DNA from: Adhaeribacter swui
Lineage (GTDB): Bacteria; Bacteroidota; Bacteroidia; Cytophagales; Hymenobacteraceae
Reading direction: 5' to 3'
Assembly: GCF_014217805.1 (NCBI RefSeq)
Contig: NZ_CP055156.1
Location: forward strand, 1,866,585 to 1,930,584
DNA: 64,000 nucleotides
The number at the start of each line of letters is the position of its first letter. Within the stretch, counting starts at the first letter, position 1. The notes beneath the pieces are model-generated. The model was not told the DNA's origin. It saw only the letters and a program-made list of their open reading frames with translations, and did no database searches. Below are positions 1 to 7,031 of the stretch, piece by piece. The translations under genes and the position numbers were made by a program.

Positions 1-42
1 TGCTTGTCCCTGACTATTTCCACTATCTTTTGTTGCCATCAT
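1..42 (-). CDS. 5' end of an unidentified gene, cut by the window edge
   Basis: Reading leftwards on the minus strand, two consecutive in-frame ATG codons (42-40 and 39-37) open a frame MMATKDSGNSQGQA that stays open to base 1. Only 14 codons are visible, so no family can be named. The hydrophilic Ser/Gly/Gln start resembles small cytosolic stress proteins, but that is a guess. It has the same orientation as the next genes to the right. Confidence 0.35.
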   Translation of the reverse strand, partial: MMATKDSGNSQGQA

Positions 43-276
43 TCTATCGTTTACTGTTTAAAAACTCTAGCCATGCGTTTGCATGTTTTAAAGTTTACGC
101 GTTTACCGTCTTACAAGTTGAGTTAAGCGTATCGGAAATAAACTTTTGAACCTTTTAAATATAGGAGTATTGGTAAATTTTTAAAATTTAAAAGGTACCC
201 ACTATAATTTATATGCTATATAACTCCGGCCGGCAAGCCTGATATTATCAATTTTATGAATTACCTGCTTACAAAC

Positions 277-308
277 AAAAAAGCACTATGTTGCCACAGT
301 GCTTTTTT
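277..308 (-). terminator. Intrinsic terminator of the 78-aa gene
   Basis: Eleven bases at 277-287 (AAAAAAGCACT) are perfectly complementary to 298-308 (AGTGCTTTTTT), with a 10-nt loop. On the minus strand the hairpin ends in a run of U and lies 21 nt after the stop of the gene at 330-566. Confidence 0.8.
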
Positions 309-329
309 GTAATAGTTACCATTTATTTA

Positions 330-566
330 TTACCCGTAAGCGGGTTTATCAATATTTGGTTTGTTTGTGTTGCGGTTTGGATGACTGCCCGGTGTAGTAG
401 GAATATCTGGTTCGCCGTTGTCGTCGGTGTATTTTTCCCCTAATTCATCCATGGCCTTCAATGAACTTTCCGCATTAATATCTTTCATGCCTCCTACACC
501 TTCACCAGCCGGATCGCCCATTGGTCTTTTAGACTGCTTACTGGTATTATTACTTTTATACGGCAT
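330..566 (-). CDS. Small hydrophilic hypothetical protein, 78 aa
   Basis: I do not recognise a family. The 78-aa product is hydrophilic, rich in Asn, Pro, Gly and Asp, with no signal peptide or membrane segment. A consensus Shine-Dalgarno AAGGAGG (plus-strand CCTCCTT at 572-578) lies 5 nt before the ATG, which is unusual in this window where most genes have none, and supports the start. A strong terminator follows. Together with the next genes (acidic protein, SDR stress dehydrogenase) it may belong to a general-stress group, but this is inference from context only. Confidence 0.65.
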   Translation of the reverse strand: MPYKSNNTSKQSKRPMGDPAGEGVGGMKDINAESSLKAMDELGEKYTDDNGEPDIPTTPGSHPNRNTNKPNIDKPAYG

Positions 567-763
567 AATTACCTCCTTCTTTAAAATGAATGATACTTTC
601 TTTTAATTTAATTTTCAAGATCGCTCAACAGCAATTAATACTATTACGCCAGCAAATCCCATATATACCCCTGACAACGCCAGTAATCCATACAGGTATG
701 CTTAAGTTACTGCCCGCGCTTGTTGAGTTGCAATAGGTTTATAGTAAATGTAGCCGCAAGCTA

Positions 764-1267
764 CTAGAAGCGATCTTCGTCGTCGTCGATGTCTTCGTCA
801 TCGTCTAAGTCCAGATCATCTACGTCATCATCAAAATCGTCGTCCAAGTCTGAATCAAAATCATCATCTGGTATTTCGCTGATATCTACATCGTCATCGT
901 CGAAATCATCGTCGGTATCTACATCGTCAAAATCTTCATCGTCTTCGTCCTCGTCCAGAGCCACAATAGAAGATCCGGAGTTTAATTGCTCGCCAATTTG
1001 CAAACCATCATAATGGGCATTGGGGTCTTCGGAATCTTCGTTCATCGATAAAGCAGTATCTCCGTTTGGAGAGTCGGTGCCGTAACCATTACGGCCATCG
1101 CGGTCGCCGAACCCACCCCGGGCGTGCTCATTCTTTGGTGGATCAGCGTTCGGGATTATGTGCCCGGCATTCATTTCTTCAAAATCGGTATCGGAATCTA
1201 AAACTCTAACCTTCCCGGCCCGATTGGTCGTTTCTTCGCTCATAACTTTATACATTACAGTTGCCAT
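764..1267 (-). CDS. Hypothetical protein with a long Asp/Glu-rich C-terminal tail, 167 aa
   Basis: No family recognised. Residues 1-103 are polar with a Gly/Asn/Asp-rich centre. Residues 104-167 are about two thirds Asp or Glu (44 of 64), with hydrophobic residues every few positions and no Lys and only one Arg. No signal peptide or membrane segment is visible. Such tails can bind divalent cations or basic proteins, or simply raise solubility; nothing here decides between these. It lies between the small stress-like gene and the SDR gene, all on the minus strand. The start could also be Met5 or Met9. The Ser-rich frame on the opposite strand is a mirror of the Asp codons. Confidence 0.65.
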   Translation of the reverse strand: MATVMYKVMSEETTNRAGKVRVLDSDTDFEEMNAGHIIPNADPPKNEHARGGFGDRDGRNGYGTDSPNGDTALSMNEDSEDPNAHYDGLQIGEQLNSGSSIVALDEDEDDEDFDDVDTDDDFDDDDVDISEIPDDDFDSDLDDDFDDDVDDLDLDDDEDIDDDEDRF

Positions 1268-1357
1268 TTTTTAAATTTTATTTTAGTTTTTACAATTAGA
1301 AAATACCTTTTACTAAATGCCTTCTTTTACTGTTTTTTACAAGAGTAGGTTTAAAAA

Positions 1358-2215
1358 TTAACCCGCAACTACTTCGCCGCCGTTTACATGTATTATTTGG
1401 CCGGTAATGTACGAGCCATCTTCCGAAGCCAGAAAAACGTAAGCGGGTGCCACTTCGGAGGGTTGCCCCGCCCGGCCCAGAGGTACATCGGAGCCAAAAT
1501 CAGCCACATTTTCTAACGTAGCCGGTATTAGCGGCGTCCAGATGGGGCCTGGCGCTACGGCATTTACCCGGATTCCTTTTTCGGCCAGGTTCTGCGACAG
1601 CGAACGGGTAAAAGTTGTAATGGCGCCTTTGGTAGCCGAATAATCTATTAAATGGCTGCTGCCCCGGAAAGACGTAACCGACGTGGTATTTATAATACTA
1701 TCGCCTTTTTGCAGGTGCGGCAAAGCTGCTTGTGCCACATAAAAATAAGCAAAAATATTAGTCCGGAAAGTAGCTTCTAACTGCTCCTGGCTAATGCTTT
1801 CCAACTCTTTTTGTTCGTGTTGCTCGGCCGCATTGTTAACTACAATGTTTATTTTTCCGCCAAACTCATCCACGGCTTGCTGCACCGCATTTTTACAAAA
1901 ACCTTCTTCGCGCAAGTCGCCCTGAATAAGCAAACATTTACGGCCTTCGGCTTCTATTAAGCGTTTGGTTTCGCGGGCATCTTCGTTTTCGTCGAGGTAT
2001 ACAATGGCAATATCAGCGCCTTCGCGGGCAAAATGCACCGCCACGGCGCGCCCAATGCCACTATCGCCCCCTGTAATAAAAGCCACTTTACCGGCTAGTT
2101 TATCGCTTCCTTTATAATTATCCCGGATAATTTCGGGCTTGGGAGTCATTTTATATTCATCGCCGGGTTGGTCAGCCTGGTGCTGATCTGGCTGCGACGT
2201 AGGTTTATTTTCCAT
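1358..2215 (-). CDS. SDR family oxidoreductase (general-stress / YghA type)
   Basis: NAD(P)-dependent short-chain dehydrogenase of 285 aa, the extended-N-terminus type of E. coli YghA and Bacillus general stress protein 39. Visible landmarks are the Rossmann glycine motif TGGDSGIGR at residues 48-56, NNAA at 127-130, catalytic Ser179 and YSATK with Tyr192 and Lys196, then the PGPIWTPL segment typical of this branch. The first 40 residues are a polar Gln/Asp/Pro-rich extension, also normal for the group. The substrate is unknown; aldehyde or ketone reduction is expected. No Shine-Dalgarno is seen. Its company of small stress-like genes suggests a stress role. Confidence 0.9.
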   Translation of the reverse strand: MENKPTSQPDQHQADQPGDEYKMTPKPEIIRDNYKGSDKLAGKVAFITGGDSGIGRAVAVHFAREGADIAIVYLDENEDARETKRLIEAEGRKCLLIQGDLREEGFCKNAVQQAVDEFGGKINIVVNNAAEQHEQKELESISQEQLEATFRTNIFAYFYVAQAALPHLQKGDSIINTTSVTSFRGSSHLIDYSATKGAITTFTRSLSQNLAEKGIRVNAVAPGPIWTPLIPATLENVADFGSDVPLGRAGQPSEVAPAYVFLASEDGSYITGQIIHVNGGEVVAG

Positions 2216-2523
2216 AGTTTAAAAGTTAATATTCGCACGAGAGCCATTCTATACGAAAGGCATTTATTGCAGTTCTACAAATTTCCATTCGATTGCTATT
2301 ATTTAAGTTAAAAAATTAAAAACTCGTAATCTAAAGGAGAATAGTACTATATTTTTGAACCTGAATAATTAAAGGGTAGGCTGTACTAGCTAACGTGGGA
2401 ACAAAATAGCTCTGTATATAAATAATAATCTGAAGTTTACAGGTTAGGCTACGCAACTGCTACGGTAACGGCCTGGGCTACATTAATTTGTATTGTATCT
2501 AAATTTTTTAAAAAATTACCCTT
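2216..2523. other. AT-rich gap between divergent SDR and pterin dehydratase genes
   Basis: About 308 bases separate the two divergently read genes. It must hold both promoters, but I could not find a convincing -33/-7 pair. No repeat, RNA gene or credible small frame was seen. Confidence 0.5.
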
Positions 2524-2772
2524 ATGTGGACAGAAACAGACAACCGGTTGAAGAAAACTTTCCGGTTCCCGGATTTTAAAACGGCATTCGCATTTATGAC
2601 CCAAGTAGCCGCGCTCGCCGAGGAAATGGATCACCATCCGGACTGGCGGAATGTGTATAATGTAGTCTATTTTGAGTTATATACCTTTGATGCCGGCAAT
2701 ACCGTTACTAACCGCGATCGCAAATTAGCGCAGCGCATTGATGAACTGGCGGGTACGTATGCCAGTAATTAA
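2524..2772 (+). CDS. Pterin-4a-carbinolamine dehydratase-like protein with a substituted active-site His
   Basis: The 82-aa product matches the family that dehydrates 4a-hydroxytetrahydrobiopterin, or acts as a related pterin or regulatory protein: EEMDHHPDW (residues 33-41, His37-His38-Pro39), then NVYNVV and DAGNTVTNRD. The family normally reads T-H-D-A-G here; this one reads T-F-D-A-G, with Phe55 encoded by TTT, so the third catalytic His is missing. Length and fold signature are otherwise normal. No phenylalanine hydroxylase gene is nearby. Activity is therefore doubtful; a moonlighting or molybdopterin-related role is possible. Confidence 0.85.
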   Translation: MWTETDNRLKKTFRFPDFKTAFAFMTQVAALAEEMDHHPDWRNVYNVVYFELYTFDAGNTVTNRDRKLAQRIDELAGTYASN

Positions 2773-2939
2773 TAATATTAAAAAATTTGCATGGCAGCGG
2801 CTGACTAGCATTTTGAGTAAGGCATGGAAGTAAATCCGCGCCTTAGTGATATAAAACAACTTCAGTAAGAAACTAAAGCATCAATCGCCGCTATGCGCAC
2901 AAGAATTAAATTTTTAGATCATAGTAAGCTTTCCCCCCT

Positions 2940-4040
2940 TTATTTTGGAAAACCGCTGGTATCTAAGCGGGGAATAATTTTTAATGCATTTTTGTAATAC
3001 AACTTTTTCAATACCTCGTCCGGCAGGTTTAAACCATACATTTTCCAGAAAGCGTGGCGTTTGCGGTAATAGTCGAAGTACTCGTCGTCGGTTTCGAGTA
3101 CCCGGAAGTAGGTGTAGTATTCGGTGGGAGCGTAAATATCTTTCCCAAATAACACCCGGTCCTGGTATTTAATAAACCACTCGCGGGCAAAGTGCGGCTG
3201 GCGGCCTATTTCCGCGAGTACGGCACCAATCTCGGTGTACACATTTGGTAACTTATCTAATAACTTACCCAGTCTGGCTAAATCGCCGCCGAGCCAGCCA
3301 AGGTGGGCATTAATAAATATGGTTTTAGGATTGTTCGCAAACAAATTGTGCTGCTCCTGCATTACTTGCTCCCACCCAGGATATTCGCTGCTGGGACGGG
3401 CGCGGTTTGGAAATTGTTTCAACTCCAACCAGCGCTCGTTGTTTTTATCGATCGGGTCGAAGAAAGAACGCGGCTCGCCGGTATGAATAAGTACAGGAAT
3501 TTTTAGTTCGGCACACTTTTGCCAGATAGGATTGAGCCGTGGATCGTCGGTTGGGATTCTTTTGCCGTTTTTATCTTTCACGGTCAAGCCCAGATTTTTA
3601 AAAATTTTCAATCCTTGAGCGCCGTTTTTCACGTCTTGTTCTAATTGGGCAGCGGCTTTCCGGCCAAAATCCGGATCATCAATTTTATCAAAATCTACGT
3701 TCGCAAATACTACAAACCGGTTGGGATAATTGCCTTTTAAATTAGCGACTCCGCTTTTAAGCGTAGCACCGCTACCGCCGCTTAAATTAACCATAGTACG
3801 CATGTTTAAAGCATCCATCTCTTGCACTATTTTGGCCATAGCCTCTTTGCTCATATTGGAGTTTTGGTGACTGTGCACATCAATAAACGGGTACTTGGCT
3901 TTGGTTACCGGGTGCTCGGGTACCACCAGCGTAGATTTAGGCTCGTATTCTTCAAAGCTCATTTCCTGCGCTTGAACACTTAAGCAGAATGGAGAAACAA
4001 TGCTTCCCAGAAACAGAAGTATTAGTTTGTTGCGGATCAT
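2940..4040 (-). CDS. Exported amidohydrolase-family protein (amidohydrolase 2 type)
   Basis: This 366-aa protein has a signal peptide (residues 1-24, cleavage after VQA) and a TIM-barrel amidohydrolase domain. Metal-binding DVHSH is at 54-58 on strand 1, a later INAHLGWLGGD gives the metal His of strand 6, and a late Asp is in LFGKDIYAP. These fit the amidohydrolase-related (PF04909) group of hydrolases and decarboxylases. The substrate cannot be told. It acts in the periplasm or at the cell surface. It is transcribed alone; the next gene on the same strand upstream is rpmA, almost 800 bases away across a repeat-rich gap. Confidence 0.82.
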   Translation of the reverse strand: MIRNKLILLFLGSIVSPFCLSVQAQEMSFEEYEPKSTLVVPEHPVTKAKYPFIDVHSHQNSNMSKEAMAKIVQEMDALNMRTMVNLSGGSGATLKSGVANLKGNYPNRFVVFANVDFDKIDDPDFGRKAAAQLEQDVKNGAQGLKIFKNLGLTVKDKNGKRIPTDDPRLNPIWQKCAELKIPVLIHTGEPRSFFDPIDKNNERWLELKQFPNRARPSSEYPGWEQVMQEQHNLFANNPKTIFINAHLGWLGGDLARLGKLLDKLPNVYTEIGAVLAEIGRQPHFAREWFIKYQDRVLFGKDIYAPTEYYTYFRVLETDDEYFDYYRKRHAFWKMYGLNLPDEVLKKLYYKNALKIIPRLDTSGFPK

Positions 4041-4157
4041 AGGGTGAGTGGTGGAGTGTGGTTTAAAGATAAGAAAGAGTTATTAATTTTTTGACCTTCT
4101 GTTTCTGAACTTACATTGCAAAGTCTCACTAAAGTAACTACTTTCTATCAGCTTGGT

Positions 4158-4290
4158 GGCCTCATGGCCGGCGGGCCCCGTTTTTGCTTTTCGGGCGGTT
4201 TAGCGAATCTTTCCTCGCTCCGCTGCGGAATGTGGCTCCGCCACACCGAATCGCTAAAAGGCCCTCAAAACAAAAACTGGTATTGTTCTC
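4158..4290 (+). repeat. Dispersed repeat, copy A
   Basis: Begins with GGCCTCATGGCCGGC, followed by a CGTTTTTGCTTTTCGGGCGG stretch, and ends with AAAGGCCCTC and AACTGGTAT. The same blocks occur in the same order in the reverse complement of 45702-45847, and the end part in the reverse complement of 4510-4610. Inside is a GC-rich imperfect hairpin around 4215-4250. The open frame across it is not a plausible gene. Confidence 0.6.
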
Positions 4291-4372
4291 TTCTTAAGAT
4301 ATCTGCTTCGTAGTTTTATGTATGATGCAAGGTAAATTATTTAGTGGTTTAAATAGAAGTCAACCACCCCTG

Positions 4373-4394
4373 CCCCTCCTTATCTAAGGAGGGG
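4373..4394. repeat. Palindrome CCCCTCCTTA-TC-TAAGGAGGGG
   Basis: Perfect 10-bp inverted repeat with a 2-nt centre. There is no U-tract after it. A related Pyr/Pur hairpin lies 240 bases downstream. The pair resembles the small intergenic CCCCTCC/GGAGGGG elements scattered in many Bacteroidota genomes (recollection, not checked). Confidence 0.6.
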
Positions 4395-4509
4395 AGCTTT
4401 AAATTATTTGCTTTATTAGCTCTACTTTGAGTGAGTAAAATCTTTGATATTCAAGAGAAGATTATATGCGTTTTGCAACTACTTTGAATTGAAATTTCTT
4501 TCAACTAGG

Positions 4510-4610
4510 AAAAGCAGTAGCTAAAAGCAACAGACACCAGTTTGGCTCTAGAGCGCCTTGTAGGCTTCCGGTGCCGAGGAACGAGGCATTCCACATCACA
4601 GCAAGGAAAG
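4510..4610 (-). repeat. Dispersed repeat, copy B
   Basis: The plus strand carries AGCAGTAGCTAA, then ACCAGTTTGGCTCTAGAG and GCCTT. The same blocks, nearly base for base, recur at 45703-45756 in the same orientation. It corresponds to the 3' half of the family; the 5' GCCTCATGGCCGGC block of copies A and C is missing or diverged. Confidence 0.6.
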
Positions 4611-4633
4611 AAATAAAAAAGTAGTAGCCACAT

Positions 4634-4674
4634 CTCCTCCCCTGTTTTTAGGGGAGGTGCCGCAGGCGGAGGGG
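4634..4674. repeat. GC-rich hairpin element CCTCCCCT...AGGGGAGG
   Basis: CCTCCCCT at 4636-4643 pairs with AGGGGAGG at 4650-4657, followed by GCCGCAGGCGGAGGGG, which offers a competing pairing. It is not near a gene end and has no U-tract, so a terminator is unlikely. Confidence 0.5.
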
Positions 4675-4778
4675 TAAATAAGGCCACTATGCTATTAGAA
4701 AGTAACTGCTTTAATGAGACCTTGCTAAACAAACTCAAATGCAAAAGAACCTACGGAAACAGAATTAGCTAAAACGAA

Positions 4779-4804
4779 AAAAGGCTACCCTAAGGCAGCC
4801 TTTT
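4779..4804 (-). terminator. Terminator of rplU-rpmA
   Basis: AAAAGGCT (4779-4786) pairs with AGCCTTTT (4797-4804). On the minus strand the hairpin is followed by a U-rich run and lies 22 nt after the rpmA stop. Confidence 0.75.
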
Positions 4805-4826
4805 CTAAAATCAAAATTTTTAAAAA

Positions 4827-5111
4827 TTACTCAGCAACTTCAGCAGCTACAGGAGCATCTACCGGAAGAACCGATACGAAAGAACGGTCTTTGCGGCCTT
4901 TTTTAAATTGTACAATACCATCGGTTAAGGCAAATAAGGTATGGTCTTTACCAATACCTACGTTGGTGCCTGGATGGTGCGCGGTACCGCGCTGACGCAC
5001 GATAATGTTACCAGCGGTGATAGTCTGGCCTCCGTAAATTTTTACACCCAGTCGTTTGCTATGCGACTCGCGACCGTTGTTCGACGAGCCGGCTCCTTTT
5101 TTGTGTGCCAT
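4827..5111 (-). CDS. rpmA: 50S ribosomal protein L27
   Basis: The 94-aa protein starts [10 protein letters not shown], the classic L27 N-terminus that reaches the peptidyl-transferase centre, followed by [10 protein letters not shown] and the [11 protein letters not shown] and [17 protein letters not shown] blocks. There is no N-terminal extension of the Firmicutes type that would need cleavage. An Ala/Val/Glu-rich tail ends the protein. It follows rplU by 77 bases on the same strand in the conserved L21-L27 order, and a terminator follows. Confidence 0.97.
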   Translation of the reverse strand: MAHKKGAGSSNNGRESHSKRLGVKIYGGQTITAGNIIVRQRGTAHHPGTNVGIGKDHTLFALTDGIVQFKKGRKDRSFVSVLPVDAPVAAEVAE

Positions 5112-5188
5112 TTTCTTCTATACTTTTAATTCGGGAACCCGAAAATTTTACTAAATTAATTTACTTGTAAAATACCTGCTCTTACTAA

Positions 5189-5497
5189 TTAAGCAATGCT
5201 TTCGATTAATACTTTCGTATAATCCTGGCGGTGACCATTTTTCTTTTTGTAACCTTTACGGCGTTTTTTCTTGAAGATAATAACTTTATCTCCTTTAACA
5301 TGGCCAAGTATTTTACCGGTAACTTTAATGTTTTCCACAAACGGCGCACCTACGTTAATAGTGCCGTTGTCTTCGGTTAATAATACATTGGCGAACTCTA
5401 CGGCGTCACCCTCATTGCCGGAAAGCTTGTTGGTATAGACGAATTTACCGCCTTCTACCTTGGTCTGACGACCTGCGATATCAACTATTGCGTACAT
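5189..5497 (-). CDS. rplU: 50S ribosomal protein L21
   Basis: I start at the ATG at 5497, giving MYAIVDIAGRQTKV and 102 aa, the normal L21 length. The frame extends 12 codons further upstream, but those residues are not L21-like, and the promoter found at 5531-5562 puts transcription start close to 5524, leaving a leader of about 27 nt. C-terminal landmarks are KKKRRKGYKKKNGHRQDYT, the rRNA-binding segment. It binds 23S rRNA early in assembly and forms an operon with rpmA. No Shine-Dalgarno is present. Confidence 0.96.
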   Translation of the reverse strand: MYAIVDIAGRQTKVEGGKFVYTNKLSGNEGDAVEFANVLLTEDNGTINVGAPFVENIKVTGKILGHVKGDKVIIFKKKRRKGYKKKNGHRQDYTKVLIESIA

Positions 5498-5530
5498 GAA
5501 GCTTACTTTTGTGGTTTTATAATTAGGGGG

Positions 5531-5562
5531 CAAAGGTAGTATTTGTTATGGTAATTACCAAA
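5531..5562 (-). promoter_or_regulatory. Bacteroidota-type promoter of rplU (TTTG-N20-TACCTTTG)
   Basis: On the minus strand TTTG (5562-5559) is followed after 20 nt by TACCTTTG (5538-5531), matching the -33 TTTG / -7 TAnnTTTG consensus of the phylum. The predicted start of transcription is near 5524, 27 nt before the rplU ATG. Confidence 0.7.
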
Positions 5563-5759
5563 TATGCGCTATTTTAATTTATTTAATAAATTTCCTATTT
5601 ACTTATCTCATTTACAAAACGTTAACTAGTTTTTTGCTTGTCTTAAAAAACTTACTGTGCATAAATTGGTTTATTTATACACATTCTAAGTGTGAACATC
5701 TGTGGAGAAATAGTGGAGAAATAAATGATTTTATAAGGAATATCCGCAGGGTTCTTCCG

Positions 5760-5767
5760 TATATTTG
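5760..5767 (+). promoter_or_regulatory. Possible -7 box TATATTTG upstream of nrdB
   Basis: The octamer fits TAnnTTTG but no TTTG or TTG was found 17-23 nt upstream. It lies 108 nt before the nrdB ATG. The gap 5498-5875 (378 bases) is shared with rplU on the other strand and shows nothing else I could name, including no clear NrdR box. Confidence 0.35.
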
Positions 5768-5875
5768 AATCAGATTCACCTGTAGAAAGGCCCAGCGGAA
5801 AGTACAAACCGGTTATCCCGCTGGTTATCAACGTGATCTAATAATACCTATTTCGTTTACCTTTAATTAGTATCT

Positions 5876-6835
5876 ATGGAGCCCATATTGCAAGAGAACC
5901 CGAATAGATTCGTTCTATTCCCAATTCAGAACGACGCCGTTTGGCAAATGTACAAGAAAGCCGAAGCCAGCTTCTGGACGGCCGAAGAGATTGATTTATC
6001 GGCGGATATTAAAGACTGGGAGCGTCTGAATGATGGCGAACGGCACTTTATTTCGCACGTTTTAGCCTTCTTTGCGGCCTCCGATGGTATCGTGAACGAA
6101 AACCTGGCTATTAATTTCATGCAGGAAGTGCAAATGCCCGAAGCCCGCTGTTTTTATGGTTTCCAGATTATGATGGAAAACATACACTCCGAAACGTATT
6201 CCTTATTGATTGACACCTATATTAAAGATCCGGCCGAGAAAGACCGCTTGTTTAATGCGCTCGAAACGGTAGACTGCGTAAAGAAAAAAGGCGAGTGGGC
6301 CTTGCGCTGGATTAATTCCGAGAACTTTACCGAGCGCTTAATCGCGTTTGCCGCCGTAGAAGGTATCTTTTTCTCCGGCTCATTCTGCTCTATCTTCTGG
6401 CTCAAAAAACGAGGCCTGATGCCGGGCTTAACGTTTTCGAATGAGTTGATTTCCCGTGACGAAGGACTCCACTGTGATTTTGCCTGCTTGTTGTACTCGA
6501 TGTTGGAAAACCCGCTGCCCGAAGAACGCGTACATACCATCATTCGCGATGCGGTTGCCATTGAGCAAGAATTTGTAACCGACGCACTACCCGTAGACTT
6601 AATCGGAATGAACGCCAAACTCATGAGCCAATACATCGAATTTGTAGCCGACCGGTTACTCGTGGCCCTGGGTTGTTCTAAAATTTATAATTCTACCAAT
6701 CCTTTCGATTTCATGGAAATGATTTCGCTGCAGGGTAAAACTAATTTCTTCGAAAAACGCGTGGGCGAATACCAGAAGGCGGGCGTGATGAGCGACCGCA
6801 CGGATAACGTGTTCTCGCTCGACGAAGATTTTTAA
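5876..6835 (+). CDS. nrdB: Class I ribonucleotide reductase, beta (radical) subunit
   Basis: The 319-aa R2 protein houses the di-iron cofactor that starts deoxyribonucleotide synthesis. It is of the eukaryote-like R2 branch: ARCFYGFQ at 90-97, then the first ExxH pair as Glu101-His104 with the radical Tyr at Tyr108 in [10 protein letters not shown], an early Asp ligand near residue 40, and the second metal set in EGIFFSG and RDEGLHCD. The C-terminal tail [10 protein letters not shown] is the type of acidic peptide that docks on the alpha subunit. nrdA follows after 196 bases on the same strand. All ligands are present, so it should be active. Confidence 0.96.
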   Translation: MEPILQENPNRFVLFPIQNDAVWQMYKKAEASFWTAEEIDLSADIKDWERLNDGERHFISHVLAFFAASDGIVNENLAINFMQEVQMPEARCFYGFQIMMENIHSETYSLLIDTYIKDPAEKDRLFNALETVDCVKKKGEWALRWINSENFTERLIAFAAVEGIFFSGSFCSIFWLKKRGLMPGLTFSNELISRDEGLHCDFACLLYSMLENPLPEERVHTIIRDAVAIEQEFVTDALPVDLIGMNAKLMSQYIEFVADRLLVALGCSKIYNSTNPFDFMEMISLQGKTNFFEKRVGEYQKAGVMSDRTDNVFSLDEDF

Positions 6836-7031
6836 TCCAGAAACAACGAATGAGGCCAACGGAAAAAATAGCGAATCACTTTCCAAAAAATTCCGGCCTC
6901 TTCGTCTCCCTAAAATTTCAGAAATATATCTTTAAAACCTCGCCTGAAGGGGCTTTGGCAATCAGGCTGTTATCTATTACCGGGCGTTCTGCGCTCGGCC
7001 GGATTCCCTTAACCTATATTTTTACAAAACT

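Larger units (their letters stand above)
4041..4826. other. 786-base repeat-rich gap
   Basis: No credible gene. It contains repeat copies A and B, two GC-rich palindromes (4373-4394, 4634-4674) and the rpmA terminator. The short open frames here lie within repeats and have no protein-like character. Confidence 0.6.

Noticed and set aside
789-1013. Ser-rich 74-aa frame on the plus strand
   Set aside because: It is the mirror of the Asp/Glu codons of the acidic-tail gene on the minus strand and has no independent support.
4116-4313. 65-aa frame on the plus strand in the repeat-rich gap
   Set aside because: It coincides with repeat copy A and shows no protein-like composition or conserved start context.
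5189-5533. Longer start of rplU at 5533
   Set aside because: It would add 12 non-L21 residues and overlap the -7 box at 5531-5538; transcription should begin near 5524.
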